From Chloroflexota bacterium (GTDB lineage: Bacteria; Chloroflexota; UBA6077; JACCZL01): a stretch of 60,669 bases of DNA. Location: contig JADZEM010000086.1 in NCBI GenBank assembly GCA_020850535.1, positions 1 to 60,669 of the forward strand, in the 5' to 3' direction. Shown piece by piece: positions 9,868-18,741 of the stretch (position 1 is the stretch's first letter; the number at the start of each line of letters is the position of its first letter). The notes under the pieces were generated by a model that was not told the origin of the DNA, made no database searches, and saw only the letters and a list, made by a program, of their open reading frames with translations. Position numbers and translations under genes: made by a program.

Positions 9868-11007
9868 ATGCGGCGAGCACTCTCGGCGCTCTTGCTTGTG
9901 CTGCTCCTCAGCAGCGTGTGTCTCCCACCCGCGCAGGCCCGGGCCGACCGGCGGCGTGAGTACCTTGAGCGGACGCAGATCGCCTACGACGCGATGGATG
10001 CGGCGTTCTTCGACGGACGCCTGTACGTCGAGTACGACACCAGCCTCGGCACCGATGACTACGCCGACCTCTGGAACTACTCCCGCGCGATGTCGGCGGT
10101 TATGGACGTCTACGCGCTGGGGCTGATCGACATCGAGGAGGTGCGGAGCCGGATCGGCGTCATCCACGCCTATCATCGCCGCGACCGACCGATCTTCCAG
10201 GCGCTGGTGATGCCGCCGGACGGCCGGATGGACGACATCTACTACGACGACAACGCCTGGGTCGGGCTGAACCTGCTCCGCTACTACCAGCTCACCGGCG
10301 ACGAGTGGGCGCTGGCCGCGTCGATCGACATCTTCAATACCGACATCCAGCAGCGCGGCGACGCCTACGGCTGTCAGACCGGCGGCCTCTACTGGAAGGA
10401 GCAGAAGGACGGCGAGACGAACCACGACCGCGCCACCATCACCACGTCGGCTATCGCGCTGCTGGGCGTTCGCCTGTACGCGCAGACCGGCGATCCGCAC
10501 TTCTGGGAGTGGTCCAAGGGGGCGCGTACCTGGCTTGAGCTGTACATGACCGATCCAGAGAGCACGCTCCACTGGGACCGGATCGAGCACGACTGCACCG
10601 TGGACAAGACGATCTGGAGCTACAGCCAGGGCATGATGATCGGCACCTACGCCACGGTGTATAGCTTGACGACCGATCCGGCCTTCCTGGCGCGCGCCGA
10701 GCAGATGGCCGAGAAGATGCTGCGCGAGGATTGGTACTCGGACCAGTCCTTTGAGGGGAACGCGATCTACTTCAAGAACCTGCTGGTGCTGAAGTCGGTC
10801 TCGGACAACCAGCCGCTGAAGCGCAAGATCGACGGCGTCATCAGGCGGTACGCGCGCGACCTCTGGGAGAATCAGAACCGCCATCGCGTGCCCGGGCTGT
10901 TCTACGTGGACGAGGAGCACGAGTACGCGCTGCTGCTGCACGAGGCGTCCATCGTCGAGATCTTCGCGCTGGTGGCGCTCGACGAGTCGTGGTACTTCGA
11001 CCTGTAG
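9868..11007 (+). CDS. secreted GH76-like glycoside hydrolase
   Basis: 379 residues: signal peptide (about 1-28, with the hydrophobic run ALSALLLVLLLSSV), then an (alpha/alpha)6-type domain. GH76 enzymes cleave alpha-1,6-mannan using two adjacent aspartates; here D127-D128 in YYDDNAWVGLNLLRYY match that pair. Further family features are CQTGGLYWKEQKD and the repeated YxxTGDxxF helix caps. GGAGG sits 7 nt before the ATG. A second protein of this type lies at 18742-20124. Substrate is unknown; a cell-surface or environmental polysaccharide is likely. Confidence 0.75.
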   Translation: MRRALSALLLVLLLSSVCLPPAQARADRRREYLERTQIAYDAMDAAFFDGRLYVEYDTSLGTDDYADLWNYSRAMSAVMDVYALGLIDIEEVRSRIGVIHAYHRRDRPIFQALVMPPDGRMDDIYYDDNAWVGLNLLRYYQLTGDEWALAASIDIFNTDIQQRGDAYGCQTGGLYWKEQKDGETNHDRATITTSAIALLGVRLYAQTGDPHFWEWSKGARTWLELYMTDPESTLHWDRIEHDCTVDKTIWSYSQGMMIGTYATVYSLTTDPAFLARAEQMAEKMLREDWYSDQSFEGNAIYFKNLLVLKSVSDNQPLKRKIDGVIRRYARDLWENQNRHRVPGLFYVDEEHEYALLLHEASIVEIFALVALDESWYFDL

Positions 11008-11165
11008 CGGCCGGATTGCCCGATGGTTCTGTCTGCGAACGTGACTGTACAGAAGCAGGGCCGTGTTCGGATCGAGACGCAGGCGCCGCGCTGCCGGCCC
11101 ACCCGGCCGGCCACAATGACGCCCGAGGGCTGCCACAGTCAGGCTGGCAGCCGTGAGGGCAGGAC

Positions 11166-13196
11166 GTGCGGCATGCGGAAGTAGCGCTGAGTCTGGGCGG
11201 CACGCGCGGCGCCGGCAGCCTCACTTACCGCGTGCCCGACGAGATGCCGATCCGGCCTGGCGACCTGGTCCTGGTGCCGCTGCAGAGCAGGGTGTTGCCG
11301 GGGGTCGTCGTCAGCATCGTGGGGGAGACGCCGGGCTTCCCGACGAAGCCTGTCGAGGAGCGAGTGGCCGACGATGCGTTCGTCGGGCCGCTGCAACTGA
11401 CGCTGGCACGCTGGATGGCCGCGCACTACCGCGCGTCCCTGTTCGACTGTCTGGCGCTGTTTCTGCCGCCAGGGCTCGCGACGCGTCTCGCAACGGCCGC
11501 CAGGAATGGCAGCTGGAAGGCCCCAACCGCCGATCCGCTCCCCGCCGATCCGCCGAGCCTGCCGCCGACGCTGCCCGGCCCGCCGTTGACGATGCAGCAG
11601 GCCGGGGCCGCTCGGCGCATCGTGGCGGCCATCGAGGGCCGCCAGCCGAAGGCGTTCCTGCTGCACGGCGTCACCGGCAGCGGCAAGACGCACGTCTACC
11701 TGGAGGCTGTCGCGCGGACCGTCGAGCTGGGCCGGCAGGCGATTGTGCTGGTACCCGAGATCGGCCTCACGCCGGCCTTGCTGGCGCGCTTCGAGGAGCG
11801 CTTCCCTGGCCGCGTCTCGCTGCTGCACAGTCAGTTGTCGCCGGGCCAGCATCGTCGCAACTGGGAACGGGTCCGCACCGGCGACGCCGACATCGTGGTC
11901 GGGTCGCGGTCCGCGCTGTTCGCGCCGGTGCGCCGGCCCGGACTGGTGATCCTGGACGAGGAGCAGGAGCCGAGCTACCACCAGGATCACAGCCCACGGT
12001 ACCACGCCCGGGAGGTGGCCCTCTGGTGGGGACAGCTGGCGAAGGCGCCGGTGGTGCTGGGCAGCGCCACGCCCGATGTCGAGTCGCACTTTCGGGCCGA
12101 CCGAGGCCGGTACACGCTGCTGACGCTGCCGTCGCGGTTCCGTGAGGGCCTCCCTGCCACGCCGACTGGCCTGCCGCACGTCACCATCGTCGATCTGCGC
12201 GAGGAGCTGAAGGCTGGCAATACCGGACTCTTCAGCCGCGCGCTCGCGGCGGCGCTCGGGGAGGTTCTGGCGCGCGGCGAGCAGGCGCTCCTCTACCTGA
12301 ACCGGCGGGGCGCCGCGACCTGCGTCTCCTGCCGAGATTGCGGGCACGTGCTGCTCTGCCAGCGCTGCGACATCCCGGTGGTGCTGCACAAGGCGGCGAA
12401 CACCCTGGTCTGCCACCGCTGCAATCGGCGGCGCGCGATGCCAGATCGCTGCCCGAGCTGCACAGGCACACGGATTCGCTACTTCGGCGGCGGTACGCAG
12501 CGGGTCGAGCACGAGCTGGCGGCCAGATTTCCCGACGCACGCGTCGTGCGCTGGGATCGCGACTCGACCAGCCGGCGCGGCCAGGCCGAGGCGATCTGGA
12601 AGGCCTTTGGCGATGGCGAGGCTGACATCATGGTCGGCACCCAGATGATCGCCAAGGCCCTGGACTTTCCCCGCGTCACGCTGGTCGGCATGGTGCTGGC
12701 CGACGTCGGCCTGTTCCTGCCCGACTTCCGGGCCGGCGAGCGGGTCTTTCAGCTACTCTCGCAGATGGCCGGCCGCAGCGGTCGCGGGACGCTCGGCGGC
12801 CGGGCCATCGTTCAGACCTACGTCCCCGAGCACTACGTGATCCAGGCCGCCGCCGCCCACGACTACGCCGGTTTCTACGCCCAGGAGATCGAGTTTCGGC
12901 GGGCGCACGGTTATCCGCCGCTCGGCCGGCTGGTGCGGCTGCTCTTCAGCGCCTCACGTGAGGACAAGTGCCTGCGCGAGACGCGCCGGGTGCGTGAGCT
13001 GGTGGATGCGGAGATCGCCCGGCAGGGCATCGGCGACATCCAGGTGATCGGGCCGGCCCCCTGCTTTGCCGAGCGGGCGCGCGGCAAGTTCCGCTGGGCG
13101 CTGCTGTTGCGCGGCGACCGTTTCGCGCGGGTGCTCGACCGGCTGGAGCTGCCGCCCGGCTGGGCGGTGGACGTGGATCCGGTGAGCCTGCTGTGA
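11166..13196 (+). CDS. priA: primosomal protein N' (replication restart helicase)
   Basis: Restarts stalled forks as a 3'-5' helicase. 676 residues: N-terminal DNA-binding domain (RVPDEMPIRPGDLVLVPL), Walker A GVTGSGKTH, Walker B-type VILDEEQEPSYHQ (where many homologues have DEEH), then the zinc-binding insertion with Cys pairs in CRDCGHVLLCQRC and CHRCNRR...CPSC, and helicase motifs V/VI ending in QMAGRSGRG. It is somewhat shorter than the E. coli protein. Starts at GTG 11166. Its stop overlaps the cobU start by 4 bp (GTGA), so the two are translationally coupled. Confidence 0.95.
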   Translation: MRHAEVALSLGGTRGAGSLTYRVPDEMPIRPGDLVLVPLQSRVLPGVVVSIVGETPGFPTKPVEERVADDAFVGPLQLTLARWMAAHYRASLFDCLALFLPPGLATRLATAARNGSWKAPTADPLPADPPSLPPTLPGPPLTMQQAGAARRIVAAIEGRQPKAFLLHGVTGSGKTHVYLEAVARTVELGRQAIVLVPEIGLTPALLARFEERFPGRVSLLHSQLSPGQHRRNWERVRTGDADIVVGSRSALFAPVRRPGLVILDEEQEPSYHQDHSPRYHAREVALWWGQLAKAPVVLGSATPDVESHFRADRGRYTLLTLPSRFREGLPATPTGLPHVTIVDLREELKAGNTGLFSRALAAALGEVLARGEQALLYLNRRGAATCVSCRDCGHVLLCQRCDIPVVLHKAANTLVCHRCNRRRAMPDRCPSCTGTRIRYFGGGTQRVEHELAARFPDARVVRWDRDSTSRRGQAEAIWKAFGDGEADIMVGTQMIAKALDFPRVTLVGMVLADVGLFLPDFRAGERVFQLLSQMAGRSGRGTLGGRAIVQTYVPEHYVIQAAAAHDYAGFYAQEIEFRRAHGYPPLGRLVRLLFSASREDKCLRETRRVRELVDAEIARQGIGDIQVIGPAPCFAERARGKFRWALLLRGDRFARVLDRLELPPGWAVDVDPVSLL

Positions 13197-13822
13197 GTGA
13201 GACCGGCCGCGTCGTGCTGGTGCTGGGCGGCGCTCGCAGCGGCAAGAGCGCGTTTGGCGAAAAGCTGGCGGCGCGTGTGGCCGGGCCGGTCTGGTACGTG
13301 GCGACGGCCGGCCCGCCCCGCCCAGACGACCCGGCGATGCAGGCGAGGATCGCCGAGCACCGGCAGCGGCGGCCGGCCGGCTGGCACACGGTCGAGGTCG
13401 TGATGACCATCGCGACGGTTCTCGAAGAGCGGACAGCCGCCACCGGCGGCGCTCTCGGTGCGGTGCTGGTGGACGATCTGGGCCTGCTGGCGACGCATCA
13501 CCTGCTGGCGCTGTCCGGGGACGCCGACCCGACTCGCGAGACCGTCCGCCTGCTGGACGACATCCTCGCCGTCGAGATCGACGCCCTGATCGCGTCGCAG
13601 CGGCGCGGCGGCTGGCTGCTGATCGTCGTCTCGCCGGAGGTCGGGTCCGGCGTGATCCCGCCGACGCCGCTCGGGCGGGCATTTCAGGACGGCATCGGGC
13701 GGGCCAACCAGCGGCTCGCGGCGTACGCCGACGAGGCGTTTCTGGTGACGGCCGGGCTGCCGCTGCGCCTCAAGCCGCCCTGCGAACATCTTCGAGGACA
13801 GGATGGCTCGGCGACCCCGTAA
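13193..13822 (+). CDS. cobU: adenosylcobinamide kinase / adenosylcobinamide-phosphate guanylyltransferase
   Basis: Bifunctional enzyme of cobalamin nucleotide-loop assembly. 209 residues with the P-loop GGARSGKSAFGE at the N-terminus, WYVATAGPPRPDDPAM, the GTP/GMP-attachment region EHRQRRPAGWHTVE, and the aspartate-containing AVLVDDLGLL. Its GTG overlaps the priA stop. No other cob genes and no cobalamin riboswitch were seen nearby, so the pairing with priA is probably only transcriptional. Confidence 0.88.
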   Translation: MSETGRVVLVLGGARSGKSAFGEKLAARVAGPVWYVATAGPPRPDDPAMQARIAEHRQRRPAGWHTVEVVMTIATVLEERTAATGGALGAVLVDDLGLLATHHLLALSGDADPTRETVRLLDDILAVEIDALIASQRRGGWLLIVVSPEVGSGVIPPTPLGRAFQDGIGRANQRLAAYADEAFLVTAGLPLRLKPPCEHLRGQDGSATP

Positions 13823-13883
13823 CGTGGCCGGATCAGACGCCACCACGGTTGTTGTGCAATCGCTATCCACAGTGAAAAGGCTC

Positions 13884-13892
13884 TGCTACAAT
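13884..13892 (+). promoter_or_regulatory. extended -10 promoter for the HNH gene
   Basis: TGCTACAAT combines a TGn extension with the hexamer TACAAT, 102 bp upstream of the GTG at 13994. No convincing -35 lies 17 bp upstream, which suits an extended -10 promoter. Confidence 0.4.
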
Positions 13893-13993
13893 GCCGACGG
13901 TGGACAGCGCTGTACCACTGTGATGGTCATCAGGTCGACCCGCCGCCCTTGATGGGCTGGCGGGTCTCTACGTGGAGGCTGGCGGAGGGTCGA

Positions 13994-14512
13994 GTGAGCT
14001 CGGTCCTGGTTCTCAATCAGAACTACGAACCGCTGAACGTCTGCAATACCCGTCGCGCGCTGGTGCTGATCGACGGCGGGAAGGCAGAAGTGCTGGAGCA
14101 TGCGTTTGGCGATATTCGTACGCCGTCGCGCGCCATTCAGCGGCCGTCCGTCATCCGCCTGGTGTACATGATCAAGCGTCCGCGTCCGCGCGTGCGCCTG
14201 ACCCGCCGCGAGATCTTCATGCGGGATGGATACACCTGCCAGTACTGCGGCCTGAAGTCCCGCGAGCTGACGCTCGATCACGTGATCCCGCGTCACCGGG
14301 GCGGCGCGCACACCTGGGAGAACCTCGTCAGCGCGTGCCGGTCGTGCAACCACCGCAAGGGCGGGAAGGCCCTCGAAGAGGCCCGGATGCCACTCAAGCG
14401 CCCGCCCTTCGAGCCAAAGGCGAACGCCTCGTACCTGTTCGCGCAGTACCTGGATGTCCAACGGGACTGGCAGAAGTTCATCCCGGAATGGGAGCGCGAG
14501 AAGGTCGGCTGA
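13994..14512 (+). CDS. HNH endonuclease-family protein
   Basis: 172 residues from the GTG at 13994, which is preceded by GGCGGAGG; an upstream in-frame ATG at 13949 lacks a site. The N-terminal segment VLVLNQNYEPLNVCNTRRAL is typical of a widespread HNH family found in Actinobacteria, Chloroflexota and cyanobacteria. The HNH core is visible: DGYTCQYCGLKSRELTLDHV, IPRHRGGAHTWENLV and CRSCNHRKGG, giving the Cys2-Cys2 zinc site and the catalytic His. The biological substrate of this solitary, chromosomally encoded family is not established. No restriction or toxin partner is adjacent. Confidence 0.9.
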   Translation: MSSVLVLNQNYEPLNVCNTRRALVLIDGGKAEVLEHAFGDIRTPSRAIQRPSVIRLVYMIKRPRPRVRLTRREIFMRDGYTCQYCGLKSRELTLDHVIPRHRGGAHTWENLVSACRSCNHRKGGKALEEARMPLKRPPFEPKANASYLFAQYLDVQRDWQKFIPEWEREKVG

Positions 14513-14706
14513 CCTCGGGCGGCGGACGAGTCCTCGCGCCATGTCGTCGGCCTCTGGTGATGGCCTGAACATGGTGCACCGGGGACTCTACCGGGCGCTG
14601 TGTCGGTCCCAGGTGGCTCCCCGAGGCCGGCCTGACGTTGACGCGGCCGAGGCGCCGGGCTACCGTCTTCCTGGCGCGCTGATGCGTGCGGAAGGGGTGC
14701 CTGACG

Positions 14707-15840
14707 GTGAAGTCAACCAAGATCGAGAAGGTCGAGACGATCCTCTGGGATCGCTGGCTGCTGGTGCGGGTCTACTGCGAGGATGGGACGGTCGGGATCG
14801 GTGAGGGCGGCGTCCACGGCTGGCAGCGCCCGACTGAGACGATGGTGAAAACGTTCGAGCCGTACCTGCTCGGCAAGGATCCGTCCAAAATCGAGCACCA
14901 CTATCAGTACCTGTACCGGTCGTCCCACTTCATGGGATCGGTCGTGCAGGGGGCGCTCTCGGCCGTGGATATCGCCCTCTGGGACATCAAGGGCAAGCGG
15001 CTCGGCGTCCCGATCTACGACTTGATGGGCGGCAAGACGCGGGACCGCGTCCGCTGCTACATCCACGTCAACGGCGATACGCCAGAGGCGTTGGCGAAGG
15101 ACGCCAAGAAGCAGGCCGACGACGGCTTCACGGCGGTGCGGTTCGCCGCGTTCGGGCCGCGATTCTACCTGCACACGTCGTACTCGGAGTGGGCCAACAG
15201 CGCCGTCGAGCGGGTGGCCGCCGTGCGCGAGGCCGTCGGCCCGGATGTGGATATCTGCGTCGAGATTCACCGCCAGATGAACCCGGCTGAGTCCATCGCG
15301 CTGGGACGCCGGCTGGAGCAGTTCAACCCGTTCTTCTACGAAGATCCGATGCTGCCCGACAGTCCGGCCCGCATGGGCGACGTCCAGGCCCAGTGCAACA
15401 TCCCGATTGCGACCGGCGAGCGGTTCACCACGATCTTCGAGTATCAGCAGCTGCTGGAGAACAAGGGCTGCTCCTACGTGCGGCCGGACCTCTGCCTCTG
15501 TGGCGGGCTGTCAGGCTCGAAGAAGGTGGCCGCGATGGCCGAGGCCCAGCACGTCAAGGTGATCCCGCACAACCCGCTCTCGCCGGTCAGCACGGCGGCC
15601 TGCGTGCAGCTTGACGCCTGTATCCCAAACTTCGCCCTTCAGGAGTACACCGGCGAGTCTGAGCCGCCGAAGAGCGATCTCCTGGTGACGCCGCTCAAGC
15701 TGGAGCGCGGCTACCTCGTCGTGCCGGAGGGGCCGGGCCTCGGCATCGAGCTGAACGAGGCCGCGCTGACCTCGCATCCGGTCAAGGACAAGGTGCTAGA
15801 CACGCCCATCGGCTTCGACGGGTCGGTGCAGGACCGCTAG
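14707..15840 (+). CDS. enolase-superfamily dehydratase (D-galactonate dehydratase-like, MR/MLE family)
   Basis: 377 residues from the GTG at 14707, which has GAAGGGG about 9 nt upstream. Capping domain at the N-terminus, then the barrel: the acid/His motif VEIHRQMNP, metal ligands in FYEDPMLPD and ATGERFTT, and the C-terminal HNPLSPVSTAACVQLD, which closely follows galactonate dehydratases. The usual Lys-X-Lys of racemases is not seen (GFTAVRFAAF), which argues for dehydration of an acid sugar rather than racemisation. No sugar transporter is adjacent, so the exact substrate is open. Confidence 0.85.
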   Translation: MKSTKIEKVETILWDRWLLVRVYCEDGTVGIGEGGVHGWQRPTETMVKTFEPYLLGKDPSKIEHHYQYLYRSSHFMGSVVQGALSAVDIALWDIKGKRLGVPIYDLMGGKTRDRVRCYIHVNGDTPEALAKDAKKQADDGFTAVRFAAFGPRFYLHTSYSEWANSAVERVAAVREAVGPDVDICVEIHRQMNPAESIALGRRLEQFNPFFYEDPMLPDSPARMGDVQAQCNIPIATGERFTTIFEYQQLLENKGCSYVRPDLCLCGGLSGSKKVAAMAEAQHVKVIPHNPLSPVSTAACVQLDACIPNFALQEYTGESEPPKSDLLVTPLKLERGYLVVPEGPGLGIELNEAALTSHPVKDKVLDTPIGFDGSVQDR

Positions 15841-15847
15841 CTCGCAG

Positions 15848-16996
15848 CTACCGTGCGCCGCCGCTTCCGCGTGCCGGGAGCGGCGGCTGCGACACCGACG
15901 CCCGCACGGCCCGCACCGCCAGCGTCAGGCCGGCTGACGCCAGCTCGGCGGCGACGGATGCGAGCCGGTAGAGGACCGCGACGATGGCGGCGGCCGGGGC
16001 CGGCATCATCGTGGAGAGCAGCAGGGTCATCAGGCCCTCGCGCGCGCCCAGGCCAGCGGGTGCAAACGGTACGGCGAGGCCGGCGACGTAGCTGGCCGCC
16101 GCGATGCCGCCCATCGCCGGCAGCCAGGCGATGTCGAGGTCGTAGACGCTGCGGGCGGCCGCGTACAGCGCGCAGGCGCCGACGATCCAGACGAGCGCGT
16201 ACAGGGCGACCAGCCCCAGGATGCGGCGGTAGGTGGGCAACTGGTGCGCGAGCGGCCCGCCGCCAGCGGGAGCCTTGCGAGCTACGAGCTTCAAGACGAT
16301 GCCGAGCACCTTCGGGTGCAGCACCGTCAGCCCGACCGGCACCGAGAGCAGCGCGCCGACGCTCACCAGCGTCGCATACTGTTCGAGTCCCTGGCTTCGC
16401 AGGAGCAGCGGGATGCTCATGACGCTGACCAGCCCGGCCGCCAGCAGGGAGACCAGCAGCTCAAGCAGGATGCTGGTGACGCCGGCCGAGGTCGATTCGC
16501 CGCGCTCGCGCAGGAGCGCGACCCGTCCGGCCGCGTGCATCACCTTGCCCGGCAGATACTTGCCGAGATTGGTCAGCAAGTAGATGCGGAAGCCGTCGCT
16601 TGCGTCGATCGAGCCGCCCAGCCCCCAGAACAGGCCAAGCCAGACGAAGACCGTGAGGAGCGTCGCGGCGATTCGCAGCGCGATGCTGAGCGCCAGCGAC
16701 GCGGGATGGAGGTCCGAGGGCAGGCTGGTGACCGAGGCGTCCCGCCAGATGGTCCACAACGCGAACGCCGCGCCAACGCCGATCGCCAGCCAGAGGAGGG
16801 TGGTCAGCAGCCGCCGGGCAACGCTCCTGGGGCGTCCCGACGACGACGTGTGCGCGGGTGGGAGCTCAACGGTGGCGGCCAGTGGCCCATCCTCCAATCG
16901 CAGTGAAGCCCGAGGGAGCCTATGGGATTCGGTCCTGTCGGTGCAACTCTGCCTACAACCAGCGGTCTGTGTGGTGTTCGCCCGCCGACGTTGCAT
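15848..16996 (-). CDS. flippase-like integral membrane protein (YbhN/AglD, LPG-synthase TM family)
   Basis: About 382 residues with roughly eight hydrophobic helices. The family features are LLTNLGKYLPGKVMHAAGR in the first third and AVPFAPAGLGAREGLMTLLL near the end, both typical of the lysylphosphatidylglycerol synthase/flippase transmembrane family (UPF0104). Members move or modify lipid-linked substrates; which lipid is unknown. The start is uncertain: ATG 16996 is used, and the first 60 residues look non-conserved. Convergent with the dehydratase gene, 7 bp apart. Confidence 0.8.
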   Translation of the reverse strand: MQRRRANTTQTAGCRQSCTDRTESHRLPRASLRLEDGPLAATVELPPAHTSSSGRPRSVARRLLTTLLWLAIGVGAAFALWTIWRDASVTSLPSDLHPASLALSIALRIAATLLTVFVWLGLFWGLGGSIDASDGFRIYLLTNLGKYLPGKVMHAAGRVALLRERGESTSAGVTSILLELLVSLLAAGLVSVMSIPLLLRSQGLEQYATLVSVGALLSVPVGLTVLHPKVLGIVLKLVARKAPAGGGPLAHQLPTYRRILGLVALYALVWIVGACALYAAARSVYDLDIAWLPAMGGIAAASYVAGLAVPFAPAGLGAREGLMTLLLSTMMPAPAAAIVAVLYRLASVAAELASAGLTLAVRAVRASVSQPPLPARGSGGAR

Positions 16997-17065
16997 GTCC
17001 TCCGGCGGGCGTCGGGCTGTAAGATGTCTGGGACAGAATACACAGCGGGGCCGTAGGATCGACGT

Positions 17066-17614
17066 ATGACCGAACCGTCCGCTCCAGGCGCCGAGCATGC
17101 GCCGAACCGACCGGCGTTTCGTGCCCATCCGACGCATCGGATTCTGCCGGACGACTTGCGGCTGCGAGCGCTGTCGCTCCTTGAAGGTATCCCGCTGTTT
17201 CGCGAGGTGCCCGCGCACCATCTCCGTGAGTTGGCGCGCTTCGCGCGTTCCGAATCGTTCTCAGCCGGCGAGGTCATCGTCAAGATGGGTGACCCCGGCT
17301 CCACGCTGTACATCGTGCGGTCCGGCATGGTCAGCGTCGTGCGGGAGCAGCCCGGAGGCGGCGAGATGCCGCTGGCGAAGCTCGGGCCGGGCGAGTTCTT
17401 CGGCGAGCTCTCGATCTTCGACGGGCACACGCGCTCTGCCACCGTCACGGCTGTCGAGGAGACGGCCACCGTGACGCTTGGCCGCTACGACCTTGTACGG
17501 CTGGTGAGCGGGAACCCCCAGATCGCTCTCTCGCTGTTGAAGTCGCTGAGCATTCGCCTGCGCGACACTGACGACCGCCTGGCCCGGACCGAGGCCGTGC
17601 ACCCGGCCGTGTAG
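17066..17614 (+). CDS. cyclic-nucleotide-binding-domain protein without DNA-binding domain
   Basis: 182 residues. After about 40 variable residues comes a single cNMP-binding beta-roll: LLEGIPLFREVPAHHLREL, GDPGSTLYIVRSGMVSVV, and the phosphate-binding cassette LGPGEFFGELSIFDGHTRSATV, with the conserved Gly-Glu pair and Arg. The chain ends soon after the C-helix (LSIRLRDTDDRLA) with no helix-turn-helix, so it is not a Crp-type repressor or activator by itself. It may sense cAMP, possibly from the cyclase at 44399-45334, though this link is inference. Confidence 0.85.
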   Translation: MTEPSAPGAEHAPNRPAFRAHPTHRILPDDLRLRALSLLEGIPLFREVPAHHLRELARFARSESFSAGEVIVKMGDPGSTLYIVRSGMVSVVREQPGGGEMPLAKLGPGEFFGELSIFDGHTRSATVTAVEETATVTLGRYDLVRLVSGNPQIALSLLKSLSIRLRDTDDRLARTEAVHPAV

Positions 17615-17759
17615 GGGCACGACAAGCGCCCCCGTTCATAAAGATCGCTCCAGGACGGTCAGTGGCGATTGTTCGCCCATCAGCACCGGCCGCGACTGCG
17701 TGCGCTTCGCCGTAACCTCTCTGTGATGCTCACTGCACTGCGAACGCGGAGTTGACCTG

Positions 17760-18608
17760 ATGTGGCAGCCAGGCTACCGCACCGCTGTTCATCCATGCGG
17801 AGACTCGGTGGTGGGTGGCTACGCGCTCGGGGCCGCCGCGCCGCCGGCCACCCACCCGCTGTTCGCGATCCGCTCGCCGAGCTCGACACTCCGCTTTCTG
17901 TTGGCGAGCGCCGGCGTCTCGGACGTGGGCGTTGGCGGGGGAACTACCTTGATCGGCAGTGAGCCGTTCGCGGAAGAGGCCGAGCTGGCCGTCTACCCTG
18001 AGCGGCTCCAAACGATGTTTGACCAGCACATCATCCGCGACGGTGACACGCTGATGCTCGAAGACGCCGGTCCGCATGGCAGCGATCCATCGTGGTACCG
18101 CGAAGCGCTGCGAACACTGGTCGCCGTCGCGGCGACCCGACCAGCGCTGACGGTGCTGCTGCTGACCACGCCGAGCGTGCCGCCGGCTCCGCTCGGCTGC
18201 CAGTGGGATGCCGTCTTCGGGGGGCAGAGCCACAACGATGCCATCCGGGCCGTCGCGGCCGAGCCGTGGTCGTGTGACGTCGTGCTGGTCGATTGGGCGG
18301 TCGCCTTCACGCCACACCATGCCTACGCTCTGGGGCAGTGGGGCATCCCGCTCGTGCATGCGGATGGCATCCATCCCAACGTCTGGGGGCAACTCCTGAT
18401 GGTGCGACTGATCCTTGAGTACGGATCGTTGCTGCCTCGGATCACGACGACAGCGCCCCTCAGGGCGCTGCTCAAGGCCAACAAGCCGCTTGTCGCGTAT
18501 GGCTCGCCGAACTGTACAGACCAGTGCGTAGATGACCTCGTCACGCGGATCGTGGGGGTGCCAGCACGATCGACGACGCCAAGACGACATCGCTCGGCCT
18601 GTAGCTGA
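17760..18608 (+). CDS. SGNH/GDSL-like hydrolase
   Basis: 282 residues. Block I is seen as CGDSVVGGYALG at residues 13-24 and block V as HADGIHPNVWGQ near residue 210, giving the Ser and Asp-X-X-His of the catalytic set; GLY and ASN blocks are weaker (DVGVGGGTT, EDAGPH). The segment WCD-type VVLVDWAVAF precedes block V, as in acyl/acetyl esterases acting on glycans. No signal peptide is visible. It lies next to a secreted GH76-like gene, which hints at polysaccharide de-acetylation. The C-terminal 25 residues (Arg/Ser-rich) may be poorly conserved. Confidence 0.65.
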   Translation: MWQPGYRTAVHPCGDSVVGGYALGAAAPPATHPLFAIRSPSSTLRFLLASAGVSDVGVGGGTTLIGSEPFAEEAELAVYPERLQTMFDQHIIRDGDTLMLEDAGPHGSDPSWYREALRTLVAVAATRPALTVLLLTTPSVPPAPLGCQWDAVFGGQSHNDAIRAVAAEPWSCDVVLVDWAVAFTPHHAYALGQWGIPLVHADGIHPNVWGQLLMVRLILEYGSLLPRITTTAPLRALLKANKPLVAYGSPNCTDQCVDDLVTRIVGVPARSTTPRRHRSACS

Positions 18609-18741
18609 CGATCCAGCAACGGCCGCGCGACGCGCGCATCTGACAGCCCGTGAAACCGCTCCTATCTGGTCACAGAACCGCCGAGTGATGCCCACGTTAC
18701 AGAAACGAGGTCTCATCCGGGGCTGCGTGAGGGGGCATCAG

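Noticed and set aside
13862-13870. DnaA-box-like sequence near TATCCACA
   Set aside because: A single imperfect box with no cluster or AT-rich unwinding element; not evidence for an origin.
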